NCBI GenBank assembly: GCA_010645155.1
Contig: CM021315.1
Span: 8,794,478-8,858,477 of the forward strand
DNA: 64,000 nucleotides
Source of the DNA: Tigriopus japonicus
Taxonomy: Eukaryota; Arthropoda; Copepoda; Harpacticoida; Harpacticidae
Direction of reading: 5' to 3'
Shown: positions 47,701 to 59,616 of the stretch, in pieces
Layout: the number at the start of each line of letters is the position of its first letter
Numbering within the stretch: position 1 is the first letter of the stretch
Notes under the pieces: generated by a model
What the model was told of the DNA's origin: nothing
What the model saw: the letters and a program-made list of their open reading frames with translations, nothing else
The model's database searches: none
Position numbers and translations under genes: made by a program

Positions 47701-48480
47701 CAATCCCTGTTCGTCAGCGCTCCAGTTTCCTTCAGTGTTCATTTGAAAAAAGAGTGATTGCCTCCTGGTCTGCCGGAGTCGAACTCGAACCCATTGTGTC
47801 TTGGCTGCCTCTGTGGCTCGAAATGTCTCATTTCGGTGTGGCCAGCGAATGAGGCACGAAAATGGGAGTTCGAGCTATGGAAGCGACGACATCTAATTTT
47901 CTGGTGATCTCGACGACGACTTTTTCTGGCGTCCGACAACCATCCCAGCAAGCCACAAAAGATGAACTAGGAGACCATAAACACTCACATGAGCACTAAC
48001 TACTACACTCTTGGATAGACTAGTAGAGCAGGGGCTTTAATTGGGTCTTTGGGTGCATTTAGAACTCGATTTGACATCCAAACCTCGGGCTAGCCCATTA
48101 AAGCATCAAGTGGTCGGATGTCACAAAATGGACACCAAACGTACCGTCATCAAACATGCAAGGTAGTCGAGAATCAAGATGCATTCACATCCACATGACC
48201 GTCATCCACCTCATCATAATATATACTGCTTGGTCAGACCTCAATTTGCCCTTCAATCAAGAGGAAAATAATGCCGACATTTTTAAAAAGCTCTTTTGTT
48301 CGTCGGAATTGCTCTTTTCACTTTGAGCAGGGACAAGGTAGAATATTTGATGTATCTTAACACTGAAAAAGCTCCAAAGATAGACGTCAAACAAGGGATA
48401 ATAAATCAATGATCTTTGCCAAATTTGCCAAAAACATGTGATTAATAATTTATTTCGTTATTTGTTAACGAAAAAAGAAC
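41766..48480. other. Gene-free interval downstream of the atonal-family gene
   Basis: No coding region supported on either strand. A roughly 300-bp tandem duplication lies at 46590-47200 and a short GATA/GATG microsatellite at 45905-45935. Such a large empty flank next to a proneural gene may hold enhancers, but no specific site cluster could be established by eye. Confidence 0.45.
46590..47200 (+). repeat. Diverged direct tandem duplication, period about 328 bp
   Basis: AAGCAAAACTTTGGTTAAGAA begins at 46591 and again at 46919. Matching blocks follow in the same order: TTTCATTTGCA, ACACTG.CAATTG, GGCTTTGCTGGATCTGCAT (diverged in copy 1), AAGGTAGA, TATGATAGAA.T, TATTCTGAATCATT, CTCC.TGTTTG. 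Neither copy has an ORF. Confidence 0.85.
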
Positions 48481-48835
48481 NNNNNNNNNNNNNNNNNNNN
48501 NNNNNNNNNNNNNNNNNNNNNNNNNNNNNNNNNNNNNNNNNNNNNNNNNNNNNNNNNNNNNNNNNNNNNNNNNNNNNNNNNNNNNNNNNNNNNNNNNNNN
48601 NNNNNNNNNNNNNNNNNNNNNNNNNNNNNNNNNNNNNNNNNNNNNNNNNNNNNNNNNNNNNNNNNNNNNNNNNNNNNNNNNNNNNNNNNNNNNNNNNNNN
48701 NNNNNNNNNNNNNNNNNNNNNNNNNNNNNNNNNNNNNNNNNNNNNNNNNNNNNNNNNNNNNNNNNNNNNNNNNNNNNNNNNNNNNNNNNNNNNNNNNNNN
48801 NNNNNNNNNNNNNNNNNNNNNNNNNNNNNNNNNNN
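48481..48835. other. Assembly gap (355 N)
   Basis: Unsequenced. The flanks are AT-rich: GTTAACGAAAAAAGAAC on the left and TAAAGAGAGATGACTAGAACG on the right, with ATGACTAGAA(C/T)G(T/A)GAGC-type short repetition just after the gap, so a tandem repeat probably caused it. Confidence 0.98.
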
Positions 48836-49009
48836 TAAAGAGAGATGACTAGAACGTGAGCATGACTAGAATGAGCGTGAGCTGTGACTCAACATTTTCA
48901 GTTTCAACATTTTTTGCCCTTTGTCCTGACATTTTGATGACATTTTTTGGATGTTTTTCCAACATTTTTTCCCGGGCTCTATTTATGAGTAAGTAGTTTC
49001 ATTCGCTTT

Positions 49010-49215
49010 TTGGGCAAATTGATTCGATTTTTTACGTCTTTTTGGTGAGTTTTTCTTCGTTTTTTCGTCTTCTTCGAACTTTTATTCGTTTTCTTTTGTT
49101 TAATTGGGCAATCTTATTTGTCTTTTTTCGTCTAATAAGGCAATTATATTTGTCTTTTTTGGCCTAATTTGACAGTTTTATTCGTCTAAACTTCCTGTCC
49201 TTAGTGGTATGAGTG
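49010..49215. repeat. AGACGAA-type dispersed repeat, copy 1
   Basis: TTATTCGTCT / TTTTTTCGTCT units recur through this stretch and end in AAACTTCCTGTCCTTAG. The same units in the same orientation, ending TAAGTTTCTGTCCCTAA, are at 62400-62535. Probably the subterminal region of a transposon family. Confidence 0.55.
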
Positions 49216-51031
49216 GAAAAAGTAGAATGAGGCTAGTCGTTTAATGATCCCTCTTCAGGGATAATGGCAATATTTAGATTTTTTGGGGGGAAAATAAAGC
49301 TGATTGAATTGTCGATTCAAAATTCATTTAAGGTTGACGTGAAAAGCTACTCCATTACTTTCATTGAGTCAAGTTTTTGGCTGCAATACGATGCAAGTTT
49401 TTTACTGTTTAAAATATTCTACATTGTGTGACAAAATTTGCAAAATTCTAAAGAAAACAGAGAACAAACATTGCTAAAATATTTATCTTTACACTTAATT
49501 CTACTCTTCAAAATGTTCCCAAGAACAATCCTGTAAGGCTAATCAAATTGAAAAGAGGACAGACACGGTCAGAGTTGTGTTTGAAGTCCCTGTAAAGCAG
49601 CCTTCTAATCTCAATAAAATGTCCACGATTGATGGAAGCTTTACCTACCTCTTCTTTTTTGCGTCCACTTGTGCGTTCGAATGTAGTGCACATTGAATAA
49701 CATTTCTTTTAAAAATATTTCTCTCGTTTTGTTCCCACTTGCAATTCCCAATGCAACTTACAGAGGATAACGGCAAAGGCCAATTCACTGGTCTTTCCAC
49801 TTAACTCACGAATCAAACACACACATGCACAAGTCCAATATTTTGTCCTTGTTTATCAACTATTTGAGGCAAGCCAGGATTGCCATCTCTACCGTGCAAC
49901 CCTTGAACAGCAAATAGGCCTGTAGTGTAAAAATATTTGGACGATCAGTTGTGGGAATCCTTTCACTTGAATGCGTAACAGAGAAAGAGATCAGCTTGTG
50001 GAGAGGAAACTCAATGAAACTTTGACTGTTTCCATGTATTTGTGCAAAATTCCTCTCCCTTTAATGTTCATGTCTGTGATAAGCCAGTAGTTCTTGGAAG
50101 GAGGTGCTCCTCTTCTCTCCTCTTGCTTCTTCAGTTTTAATCAAGTAGAGCTAGGTCAGTTGCAAGCTCTGGACGAGCTTCTTGAGGTCAAAAGATTAAA
50201 CAATGAATGAGCCCGATTAAGAAGAGAGGAGACATGGTGTTCTGAATGGCTTTTTACGTTTGGATCGAAATACCCCAAGACATCATGGCATTTTGGAGTC
50301 ACAATTCAATGAGGAACAACTTTACTTTTATTGTATTACATACGTTTAGTTCCAGGGTAAAAGTTATCTACCTAAAAACCTATTCATTACAACATTTTTT
50401 GATAAACTAATTGATCCAAATTCAGAGACCATTTAGTTACTTGAAAAATTCAAATTAATTAAAGATACATTTGTGAGCAACTGAGTTATTTGGATTTGAA
50501 TGGTCCATTTTTGACACCAAAATGTCGGAAAACGTTACATTTATATCAAAACACAAATTTCCAAAGTTTACAAAATTCCGATACTTTGACATTTTGAAAA
50601 ATTCTGTTAATGTTTCAAGTTTTGATTTTTGTCCATTTTGAACATGATCTTTCAAGAAATCGTAAATTTTATTATGAATCTGTTAGACATATTTATTTGC
50701 AATCTTGGAGGAACGCATAACAAAGTGTACTGCGAGAAAAATATGAATTTATTCCAAAAATCTTGTTTTAAGTACATTTTTTAAGTGACATTGCAAATTA
50801 TTATGAGCTATTTTGACATGAACTTGTAATTTAAAAAAGTTCTTGCTTTTACGCAACATTGAAAAGAAATATGAAATCCTTGGGAATTTGTTTTTTCCTG
50901 TAACTGTAGCGGTTTTCTTTGTTTTTTGAGGTTCAAAAATGTACCATTCAAACCCAAATAACTCACCAGCCGCTAAATGTATTTTCATTCAATTTGAATT
51001 CAATTTGTTACTAAATACTCTCTAAATATAA

Positions 51032-51235
51032 GGCAAACAGTTGTAGCGTAGGGGTTGAGAATTGGCCAACTACCCACAACATCCCCGGTTCGAATCACGG
51101 GCTTGCCTGGCTCTAGTGGTTTGTGGTATTAAGTTACATGGAGTAGTCACGGCTTTTAATGACTTCAATGGCCAAACCTGGGGAACCATTCTGAACACTG
51201 TGCAAGGGTTTCACTTTCTGTAACGGAAAACTGCG
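51032..51235 (+). mobile_element. tRNA-derived SINE, copy 1 (head and body)
   Basis: 51032-51107 is a 76-nt tRNA-like head. Acceptor halves GGCAAAC / GCTTGCC pair with one mismatch, the A box is TAGCGTAGGGG (51044) and the B box GGTTCGAATC (51087), at tRNA spacing. The anticodon arm does not fold, so it is not a functional tRNA. The body (TAGTGGTTTGTGGTATTAAGTTACATGG, AGTCACGGC) matches the minus strand of 60985-61065. No tail is visible here. Confidence 0.75.
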
Positions 51236-51590
51236 TCTTTTACCTGGGTTCTTTCTACTCGGGCCTGAGAAAGAGTCGATTCGGAGAGACAGTTGATTTC
51301 GGGCAACTCTAAACCACCAAGTCAACCAGATTTCTTGCCTCTTAAGCTGTTGCCACCTAGGTCAGGTGGGCAAGTGCCAGAGGCGTCGGTGGAGCGAGGA
51401 AGAGGAGCAGGCCGCTCCTACACCTCCACCTCTGACACCTGCACCACCTTCCCGAGGTGGCAACAACTCACTCGGAAGAGAATCTGGTTGACTAAGTGGT
51501 TCCGAGTTACCCTCAAACAACTTTCTCTCCTCCTCTCCCCTTACTCAGCCCCTGGTAGAATGTAACCCGGTTAAAAGAAATAGCTATTCT
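51225..51590. repeat. Foldback with GC-rich core
   Basis: Long imperfect inverted repeat: ACTCTAAACCACCAAGTCAACCAGAT...TTGCCACCT on the left faces AGGTGGCAA...ATCTGGTTGACTAAGTGGT on the right. Outer arms TACCTGGGTTC...GGGCCTGAG and CTCAGCCCCTG...AACCCGG extend it to about 365 bp. The core around 51390-51440 is much more GC-rich than its surroundings. No similarity to the other foldbacks here. Confidence 0.75.
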
Positions 51591-52458
51591 GTCCTAGTGA
51601 GGAAAAGCGGTCGGATTCTTGACGTTAGGAATATCTTTGATCAGTGATTGCACACAGTCTTCAAATGCTATTGGAAGAAGAATTAAAGATGCTCTCAAAG
51701 ACAATCAACCATCAATTTGGCTACTTGGCCTCTCACGGGCATCAAGTTTATCGTTTTTTCATTACGTACACGATCATATACGAAAAATATTTACATTTTA
51801 ATAAAATTGGGTCTTGATTAACCTTGAATGTTAAGAATTGGCAACTAAAAAGTGAACAGATTTTATATTAAGGTTTGGAAAAGCTGATATTGTGTATTCA
51901 AATGATTTAAGATACCTCAGGTAGATGCAGGCAGGGACTGGCGTTTGGCTTAGTTGTAAACCTGTTGAGTTTGATAAGATACAAATCAATTTGTATTTTA
52001 AGATCAGTTTTTGGTCACACTTTCTTTTTTTTAGGAATAGTATTCTTCAAACTCAAAATTTAGGGTTGGCAGCAATTATACTTTTTGACATGTATATTTT
52101 CAAATCTTAACGATTTGATCTTCAACCCTCTGATAAGATGTTTTGTACCTGAGTCATTTTGACGTGCTCCATATTAAATTAGAAGAGTCAGAACATGCAC
52201 CAACGTACAATTTGTCTCTCAAAAAACACTGAAGATAATGCTTTAAAAAGATGACATCCTAACCAATGGTTTAGGGTGGTAATGTTTGAAAAGATCCAAT
52301 TTATTCAAATGTAAATATTTTTTGTATACGGTATGATCGAGTACCTCATGAAAAAAATGGCATATGTGGTGCATATGTGATGGCATGTGTTCAGGCTTTC
52401 AAAAATTTATCCAGGACACAATTCATTAATTTTCTAAGAGGTGAACTTTTTGTAATAA

Positions 52459-52617
52459 TTGTTCAACAAAATTTTGCAAATCTTTGAAAGCCTGAAGGAC
52501 ACGCTGAAAGAGAAAATCGAAGATATTCAAGATATTATCGACTCGGCTGACGTGGACAAAGCAATACTAGATGAGTTTAGTACAGAAAAGGACAAAAACG
52601 ATCTCATCCACTTTTGA
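52459..52617 (+). other. Orphan coding-like segment
   Basis: A 52-codon open stretch ending in TGA (52615-52617) reads with strong protein character: IFESLKDTLKEKIEDIQDII, DSADVDKAILDEFSTEKD, ending DLIHF. It is an acidic/basic heptad-like helix. No in-frame Met; a stop lies at 52456-52458. It may be the last exon of an unseen gene (possible acceptor GAAAG|CCTG at 52490) or a fragment of a mobile-element protein. Not recognised. Confidence 0.35.
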
Positions 52618-53284
52618 ATTGTTCGTTTTTCCTAGTAAACAAAACAAGCCTTCTTCAAACTAAATGATTCTTAACTGAAAATAGGCCACAAATTTGCTTT
52701 CTTTGAGAGCTTCCAATATTTCATTTATATTTCTTTCAGGTATTTTTAGCAATAACTAATTGCAATTCCTTTCAATTGCATAATATTGTTGTAATTAAGA
52801 CACTTGAACTTGTGCATCTGAATTGTAAAAGAGTTTTTTTTTCAATGCGTTGCAAATGTTATTACGTCTTTTTGCTTCAATGTATTTTTTATGTTACTTT
52901 GTTTTGTTGGGTCAAAGTTTTAGTCATCACTTGATTGTTTGCTAAACGCAAATGAAAGTGTAATAAATGTGATGTGTTAAATATCTACAACTTGGCTTTT
53001 GAAAATGCATTGCAATATAGACTGAAACCAATAAAAGAAACCCCAATTTCTACCCAAAAAATGGGATACTTTGGGTTGGAAAAGCAAGGTCTCGTCTGGA
53101 ACCTCTGGAGAAAAACGAAGTTTTGAAATTGCGGCGGAATGTTTTGATAATTTGGCGACGCAACCTCAATGACCATCGCCTGGATTTATCGCCTAGAGGC
53201 TGAGACCGTGAGAAAACCGTTAAGGTTTAAAATTCCGAAATCGACCAATCAATTATGGGTATTGTTGGCGGGCTGGGAAAGGTT

Positions 53285-53515
53285 CAAAAATTCGAAAAAA
53301 AGCAAAAAATGCAAATCAACCAGAAAAGTGAAAATAAATGCAAAATATCGAAAAACTGAAAAAATGCATTTTCATGAAATGTGCCAGAAAAATGCACTAA
53401 ATTTCGAAGAAACGCCAAACATGCAAAAATTGCAAATGAACCAGAATAATGAAAACAAATGCAAAAATTCGGAAAAAGTGAAATAAAATGCATTTTCATG
53501 AAATGTGCAGCCCTC
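53285..53515 (+). repeat. Tandem duplication, period about 124 bp
   Basis: ATGCATTTTCATGAAATGTGC occurs at 53364 and 53488. Both copies are preceded by ATGCAAAT.AACCAGAA.A.TGAAAA.AAATGCAAAA. The A-rich plus strand makes long chance ORFs in several frames. Confidence 0.8.
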
Positions 53516-55284
53516 ATCATCACACATGCCTATTACACATGGGTGAAATAGTTGTAAAATATGTAAATGACGGAAGGTTAATGTCATTTTTGTAAAGAAA
53601 ATTAAGGGACACCCTTGTGAATCGAAAGAAATAAGAAATGTTTGGTTACTTTGACAACCAAATTTCGTTACTTTGATATGGGAATTATATTTATGAGCCA
53701 AGTACTTATAATTGGAACTTATTGCACTTTTGGCCATGTAATTGATGAATTTTCAATTTAAAATGACCAGACATGTGCCAATTACTAGTACTGTCAGAAA
53801 TCAATTAATTGCAATAGCGATCACTTTGGTCCCAAAAGTAATAATTTGGTCTCTGGTCTTTGGTCTCATTTTTAAATAAATGCAATTACAAAATCTTTGG
53901 TCTCAAACGTAATTATTCACAAGTACACTTATTTTGCTTCCAAATGTTATCAATTACAAATACTATCAAACTCTGATTGAATTACATTCGAATTACATTT
54001 TTTAATCAAACCTTTCTTTTTAAGTCCAACATGTGTGAGAGAAAGAGAACCTTGTGAACTTTCGGTGGATCAAGATGCATACCAAAAAGGATTGGAAAGA
54101 CAGGGACAATATCAGCAAAATATTTCATCCCAGAACTTTATGCGAAGGTGAAAATGTAATTGAAAAGAATTACTTTCAAAAATATAAATGTAAATATGAA
54201 ATATAATTATAAAACGTTTTTGACGCTATAATTATAATTTCATTAAACTGATGTACGCTCGAATACGCTCGAACTTCTCCGAATACGACCTATTTTCGGA
54301 AATTAAGAAACAAAGGTTTGGTGATTTTGATATCGGTTTGGACTGGAAAATTTGAATCATAATTTCATTTTGTTGTAACTCACTCTCAAATTGTTATTAA
54401 AAGTGTCATTAACTTTTTATCAAATCAATAATAACAGACAAAAACACCAACAAATATTTTCCCAATTATTTTCTGTATCCCTGCAATTGATCTTCTTTCA
54501 TTGCCATTTTTTTGGCTTGGCAAATCTTAAGTGAAGACAAAACTTTGGCCTCCATTGGTTATCATAGCCATTTCTGAATTTGGATTAGATCAATGCAGAG
54601 TGACTTGTGAGAATTTGGCCTGCCTAGTTCTTTTTACATTTCAAAGACCCGCCAAAAGACCCAAATGCTACGTACGACAAAAAGTGAAATTTAGGATTTC
54701 AAGAATTTGGATTTTTCATATGTTTTCAATCAAAAAATCAAAAGACTCTCCGAAAAGGTACTCGTTGTTGGACAGAGAGAGGTGTATGTAGAGCATCAAA
54801 TACAGTTATATTCAAAAAGAAGCACTTGTATCTTCCATAGGAGCTTTTTTCGCAACAGTGACATATATGTCAAAAATCCTCTTTCAAAAATTCCAAACTT
54901 AAAATTCAACCTTTTTCATAATATCTAGTCCAAGGGGAGTCTTTAAAATGCAAAGAGTTAAAATGCGAAGTCTATCTTTTTTTTCAAAACTCAAATATTG
55001 CTCCATGCTATGCTAATATTCGCAAATATTTCCGAAATCAAATGGTAGCACCAACAAAAACCGATCATATTAAAATACCTTGAATCCCTAAACATACCTA
55101 AACTTGGTTTATCAAAACTGGATTTAAGAATACATTTCAGAAAGGAATGTTTTGCCACTGATTGAAATACAATTAATAACACATCGTCCCTGGAGATAAG
55201 AGCAATAACTCTTGATATAAGAATAAAGTTGTTGCGTTCAGACTTTTTCTTGGATCCAACCTTGTACACACAACAGCTGATATG

Positions 55285-55525
55285 TTAAGCGTGCGCCAAA
55301 GTGTGCTAGTAGCATTGACTTCAAGTCAACTTCCAGTAAACCTTCTCACTATTTGACCCTAACATGAGGTTAGATGGACGCGAAGCATGGCTGGAAGCAT
55401 GCGAAGAGGGACGTTCTCTGGCATTGTTGAAGCATTCCCAATCGAATACTTCAACGCCGATCAAACGAACTCCAAGCGAACTTCCTTTCAGTGTTTCTTC
55501 GAATTCGGTGTCAAAAATTGCAAAT
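55285..55525 (+). repeat. Dispersed repeat B, copy 2
   Basis: Begins GTTAAGCGTGCGCCAAAG and ends TTCCTTTCAGTGTTTCTTCGAATTCGGTGTCAAAAATTGCA; matches 15525-15707. The extra 55 bases (about 55422-55475) suggest this is the fuller copy. Confidence 0.8.
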
Positions 55526-56070
55526 AGCTCTTGATAAAAATAACATTGCTACTGACCAACATTGTTTTTTTTCAGCTTTGGCAGTATGCTTTATTTCATT
55601 CACTTCCTCAAAAACACCTGCAATGAAACTTGAAACAATGAAACAATGAAATTCGTGGTTTATAACCGAAGCATTTCATCGCGTATGAGTACTTTTATTT
55701 GATTAAAATTAAAATTGATATTGTTCAATTGCCCACATTTAATTTAATCGCAATTAATTGCATGTGACCTCAAAGTAGATGCAATTTATGAGGAAGTTTT
55801 GCACTTTCCTTGCACTTGCCTTGAACCAAAAGAGAACTTGTTTGCAAAGAAAAAAGTTTTTGAATACACATAGGTAATTCAATTACTTTTTGAAAGAAGT
55901 TGCAACTAAATATACTTGAAAGTAGAGCAGATTATTGTTATTAACAACTTATGCAGAAAGAAAGCGCATTACATAGCATTTTGATTGTATTTTCTTACAG
56001 AAAAAGAGGTAAGCATATTTCTATTAACAAAAGTTTGGACCATATTGAAGTGCAATAATTATTTCATTTT

Positions 56071-56953
56071 CAGGGTGTCCAGGAATTGATGGTGCAGCGT
56101 GTTTTTCCTTGCCATTCAGGCCAAAAAAGTACTTAAAAAGTCAAAATGTATATTCAATAACGAAGTGTTTTGAAAAACCTTAGGTCATTGAAAAGCACAC
56201 TTTCAAATGCATGCCACCGATGCCACCGTATTTAGAGAGTTCATAAAGTTTCAAGAGATTCGAAAATTCGTCTTCGGAGGCTCAATAAATACACAACCCA
56301 AGGGACATCTAAATAAATCTTCTGACATCAACTCAATAGCTGAGTTTATACACCTTGTGACTATTTGAGTTGTTACAGAAATTTTTCGCTACCACACGCC
56401 GTTGACTTCAATTGCAAACTCGAAAGTACCTAAGTTAGGACAAGAAATCCTGTGGCAAAAGTTATGAAAAAGTTTAGCGACGTAGTTTATAAGCTGAGCT
56501 TTCTTTCAACGATTTCTTGGCGCAACTTAAGTACTTTCGTGTTTGCAAATGAAGCCAACGAACGGCGTGTGGACACGTAAAATTTCTGAAACGACTCAAG
56601 TTGTCACAGGATTTATAAACTCTGCTTATATTTTTCAGGAGGCTAGAGGAACCATCGTGGAAGAGCCTTGACCTAAAATATGTTAAAAATATGAGGGTTA
56701 TTTGTAAGTATGAGCATATTTTTAACCCTGTGTCAAAAACGCAAAGTAAAACTGGGAAAAAAGAAAAAAAAGCACATGCCCCCTTTCCAAGTCAAATAAC
56801 TTGAAGAGCTTGATACAAGGTGTCTTAAAAAGGGTTCGAAGATATTTGCAACAGAAACATAATCTTATTTGCAAGATTTTATTATTCCGTAACGTGTCTT
56901 TAAGCAATTGAAAATATATTTTTCCGATGCACCATCAATTCTTGGACACCCTG
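56071..56953. mobile_element. 883-bp non-autonomous DNA transposon
   Basis: Terminal inverted repeats of about 29 bp: CAGGGTGTCCAGGAATTGATGGTGCA at the left and the reverse complement CAGGGTGTCCAAGAATTGATGGTGCA at the right. No transposase ORF. No unambiguous target duplication (flanks ...TTTT and TTCA...). A second foldback lies inside it at 56341-56627. Confidence 0.8.
56341..56627. mobile_element. Foldback nested in the 883-bp element
   Basis: Arms GAGTTTATACACCTTGTGACTA and (reverse complement of the right arm) GAGTTTATAAATCCTGTGACAA. CCACACGCCGTT and GAAAGTAC.TAAGTT are mirrored on both sides. Length about 287 bp, no ORF. Confidence 0.75.
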
Positions 56954-57640
56954 TTCAAACGGATTATTAGCGGAATATTCCAGAATATTTAAGTTTATCA
57001 AAATAGCGGAATATTCTAGCGGAACATAGTTTATATTCTTGATGATTGTGATAGAAACGGATCATTTTTAGGTCTCCACCCCATTGATCCAAAACGCTAT
57101 TGGAGGGTCCTCAAACCAAGGATAATCCGAAGTGCCTTGGCTAAGACATGGCGTGAGACCGACGGTGCAAATTGGTTCGCCAAAGTACCGCACAGGAACC
57201 ATGCTGCAAAGGCATTTGGTTGCATGGGCAAGGGTTTCAATCTCATTTTCTGAAATTCAAAGCAAATTGCCTAATTTAGTCAACTCTTGATATGACGGCA
57301 CTTCGAGACCCGTCATGTTTAAAAAACGAAATAAAAGTAAAACAGAGAATGGCATAAGTACTTACATACTTTACATGCTATAGAAAAGAAATATTTTTTG
57401 TCAAAACAAAAACGGAGAGAGCAATGTGCAACACAGTTTTTGAATAGGATCATCTGTGGATCAAGCCTAAAGCCTAAGTTTCTCAACCTGTCTCTAAGTG
57501 GTTTATTGTAGGAAAAGGGGTTGGTTTACTTTCGTATTTTGGAGCGGAATCACTGACCGTGTTAGCATTGTTCAACGGCTGACCGGATAACAGCTGACCA
57601 GATCAGCTGTCGACATTCTTTTTTTCCAGCCACTAGACAC

Positions 57641-57937
57641 TACTGATGTGTTCCGAGTTGGATTTTTGGTCGAGTTTTGCCACTTTGGATTTTAAGGTCA
57701 AAAAGTTGACCCCCAACTAATCTTCTCAACTAGAGACGCCATAAAATATGGCAGCACTGCCAACTCGAAATCCAAAAGCATAACTACGGATGGAACTCGA
57801 AATCGAACTAGTTCGAGTGTTGCCAAATTGGTCCCTGTTTAGGTCTTTTTAAAAATGTTCAATACAACCTGCCCTAATCAACAATGATAAACTTCCGAGT
57901 AAAAATGGCAGCACTCCCGGTTCGAAACACATCACTA
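57641..57937. mobile_element. hAT MITE, 297 bp, perfect 8-bp target duplication
   Basis: Termini TACTGATGTGTTCCGAG and (right end, reverse complement) TAGTGATGTGTTTCGA. Flanked by CTAGACAC on both sides (57633-57640, 57938-57945). Interior matches 6120-6389. Inserted just beyond the 3' end of the RT pseudogene. Confidence 0.9.
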
Positions 57938-58129
57938 CTAGACACAATTGTGTGTATGTTAGTACAGGCTTTACAAAAAGAGAGATTATAAAATTAAGAA
58001 GTTGACAATTCAAATGCTTGCTATTATGAAAATAGGTCCCTGAATTATGTACTTAGGCAGGTTTTGAGATTGGTCTTGAATGAGCACACTGTTGCGCTCT
58101 CTCTGATATGTCTTGGAAGCTTATTCCAG

Positions 58130-59616
58130 CAGGGTTGCCAACTGGCGATTTCTATCGCCAGATTTCACGAATCTGGCGATTTTGAAACGTGTCTGGCGAT
58201 AGAAAAATTAATCTGGCGAAATCAGCTGATCTGGCGATAAATCTGGCGATTTTGATATCAATGGCGATAAATCTGGCGATTTTTGTATTTCTGGCGATAA
58301 ATTAGGCGAAATCGGGGAAACTTGGCGAAAAAATTTGGCAAAATCGCCCATTTTTGCCGATAACTCAGGCAAATTTTGATTCTCTCTTTATGATTTTGAC
58401 TTTTATTATGACTGAAACCCAAGGATTAAATATTCTAGATGACAATCACTAAAGGGTGATTTGCTTTGCTTGTCAAGCTTTGTCAAGCTTTGACCAAAGT
58501 ATTGTTTCTTGATTTGATTGTGCTTTCACCAAGAACATAAAAAATTTGTTTCAGTCTTCTGATGTAGAACTTACTTCCTCCCTCTTTGCGACAAATCTGT
58601 CCATTAGACGACCCATCATAAGCTTTTAAGTCTCATCTAGACGACTTGTTATCCACTATCTGTGACCTGTCCTAAGGGCAGGGCATGGGGCATGCCCTTT
58701 ATGGGGCAGCTAATTCCAACTCCCTTACAGACCGATGCTGTTATCAGGCATGACTTTTCCCCATACGGGTTTTCTCTTTTTTTTACTTTTACATGGAATG
58801 ACATTCTGTGTACCAGTTAAAATCGGTAAAAAATTCATACAAGATTTTTCAACAAGCGAGTTTGGGAAAAAGAGACTTTATGAAGTCAAAAGCTTCGGCA
58901 AATGCATGTGTAACTGATTTTAAAAATTTCCCAATTTGATTTTCCTAATGGTTTGGCCAATTGAAATCCTAAATAAATTGTTCATCCTATTATTTTGCGA
59001 TTGCGCCCGTTTGGATTTGGTTACGCCCTCTTTATGGTTTACTACTCAATCTATTATCATATGGTCAGATTACAGGGCATGAACAATGTCATTGATATAA
59101 AAATGTGTTTTTTTACTTTTTGAGTGATCACGTCACATTTTGGGATTTTTTAATGGCAATTGGTCAGATTTCGTTAACGTAATAATAATACCATTAACAT
59201 TGCTTTTTCAGAGTTACAAATTTCATAGCATTTCAAAAAAGAGTCCGGAAGATTTTGTTTCTCGGCATCAATGAAATTTCAAATTTGTTCACAAATTACT
59301 AACTAAAACGCGTTCTAAGTGCTACAAATGAAAATTTATGAAGGAAAGTCAAAATGGTGGCATTCCGTTTTTCTTCGAGAACTTTTGTCATGAAATGTGT
59401 ATCAAAAGATGAAAGTTGAAAAACAAAACTGAAGAATTGACCATTTGAGGCATTCCTTGATGATAACTTCAGCATGATTGACTATTTATGCACTTAAGGT
59501 TGTTAGTAAAAAGAAATTTGGCGAAAATCTGGCGATTTTTCAAATGAGGTGGCGAATTCTGTCGAATTTCGGTGGCAAATCTGGCGATAAGAGCCGTCGA
59601 AAACCTGGCAACCCTG
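58130..59616. mobile_element. 1,487-bp DNA element inserted in the RT gene, 7-bp target duplication
   Basis: Termini CAGGGTTGCCA at both ends (inverted), flanked by ATTCCAG (58123-58129 and 59617-59623). Excising it with one ATTCCAG restores the RT reading frame through WNKLP. Both ends carry subterminal repeats of ATCTGGCGAT (about 15 at the left, 4 at the right), probable transposase-binding sites. No transposase ORF found, so non-autonomous. Confidence 0.88.

Larger units (their letters stand above)
48836..56070. other. Gene-free interval rich in repeats
   Basis: No complete gene found. Contents: AGACGAA-type repeats on the minus strand at 49010-49210, a tRNA-derived SINE head and body at 51032-51235, a foldback at 51225-51590, an orphan coding-like segment at 52459-52617, a 124-bp tandem duplication at 53285-53515, and dispersed repeat B at 55285-55525. 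The rest is unassigned. Confidence 0.5.

Noticed and set aside
47568..47951. 94-codon plus and 70-codon minus ORFs
   Set aside because: Opposite-strand overlap in a locally GC-richer patch, no motif and no splice context.
48438..48848. 136-codon ORF spanning the N gap
   Set aside because: Almost all of it is unsequenced N.
51032..51107. Functional tRNA gene
   Set aside because: Acceptor, A and B boxes fit, but the anticodon arm does not pair and two T-stem pairs fail; its body is shared with a SINE.
53169..53737. ORFs of 105-121 codons on both strands
   Set aside because: Produced by the A-rich 124-bp tandem duplication.
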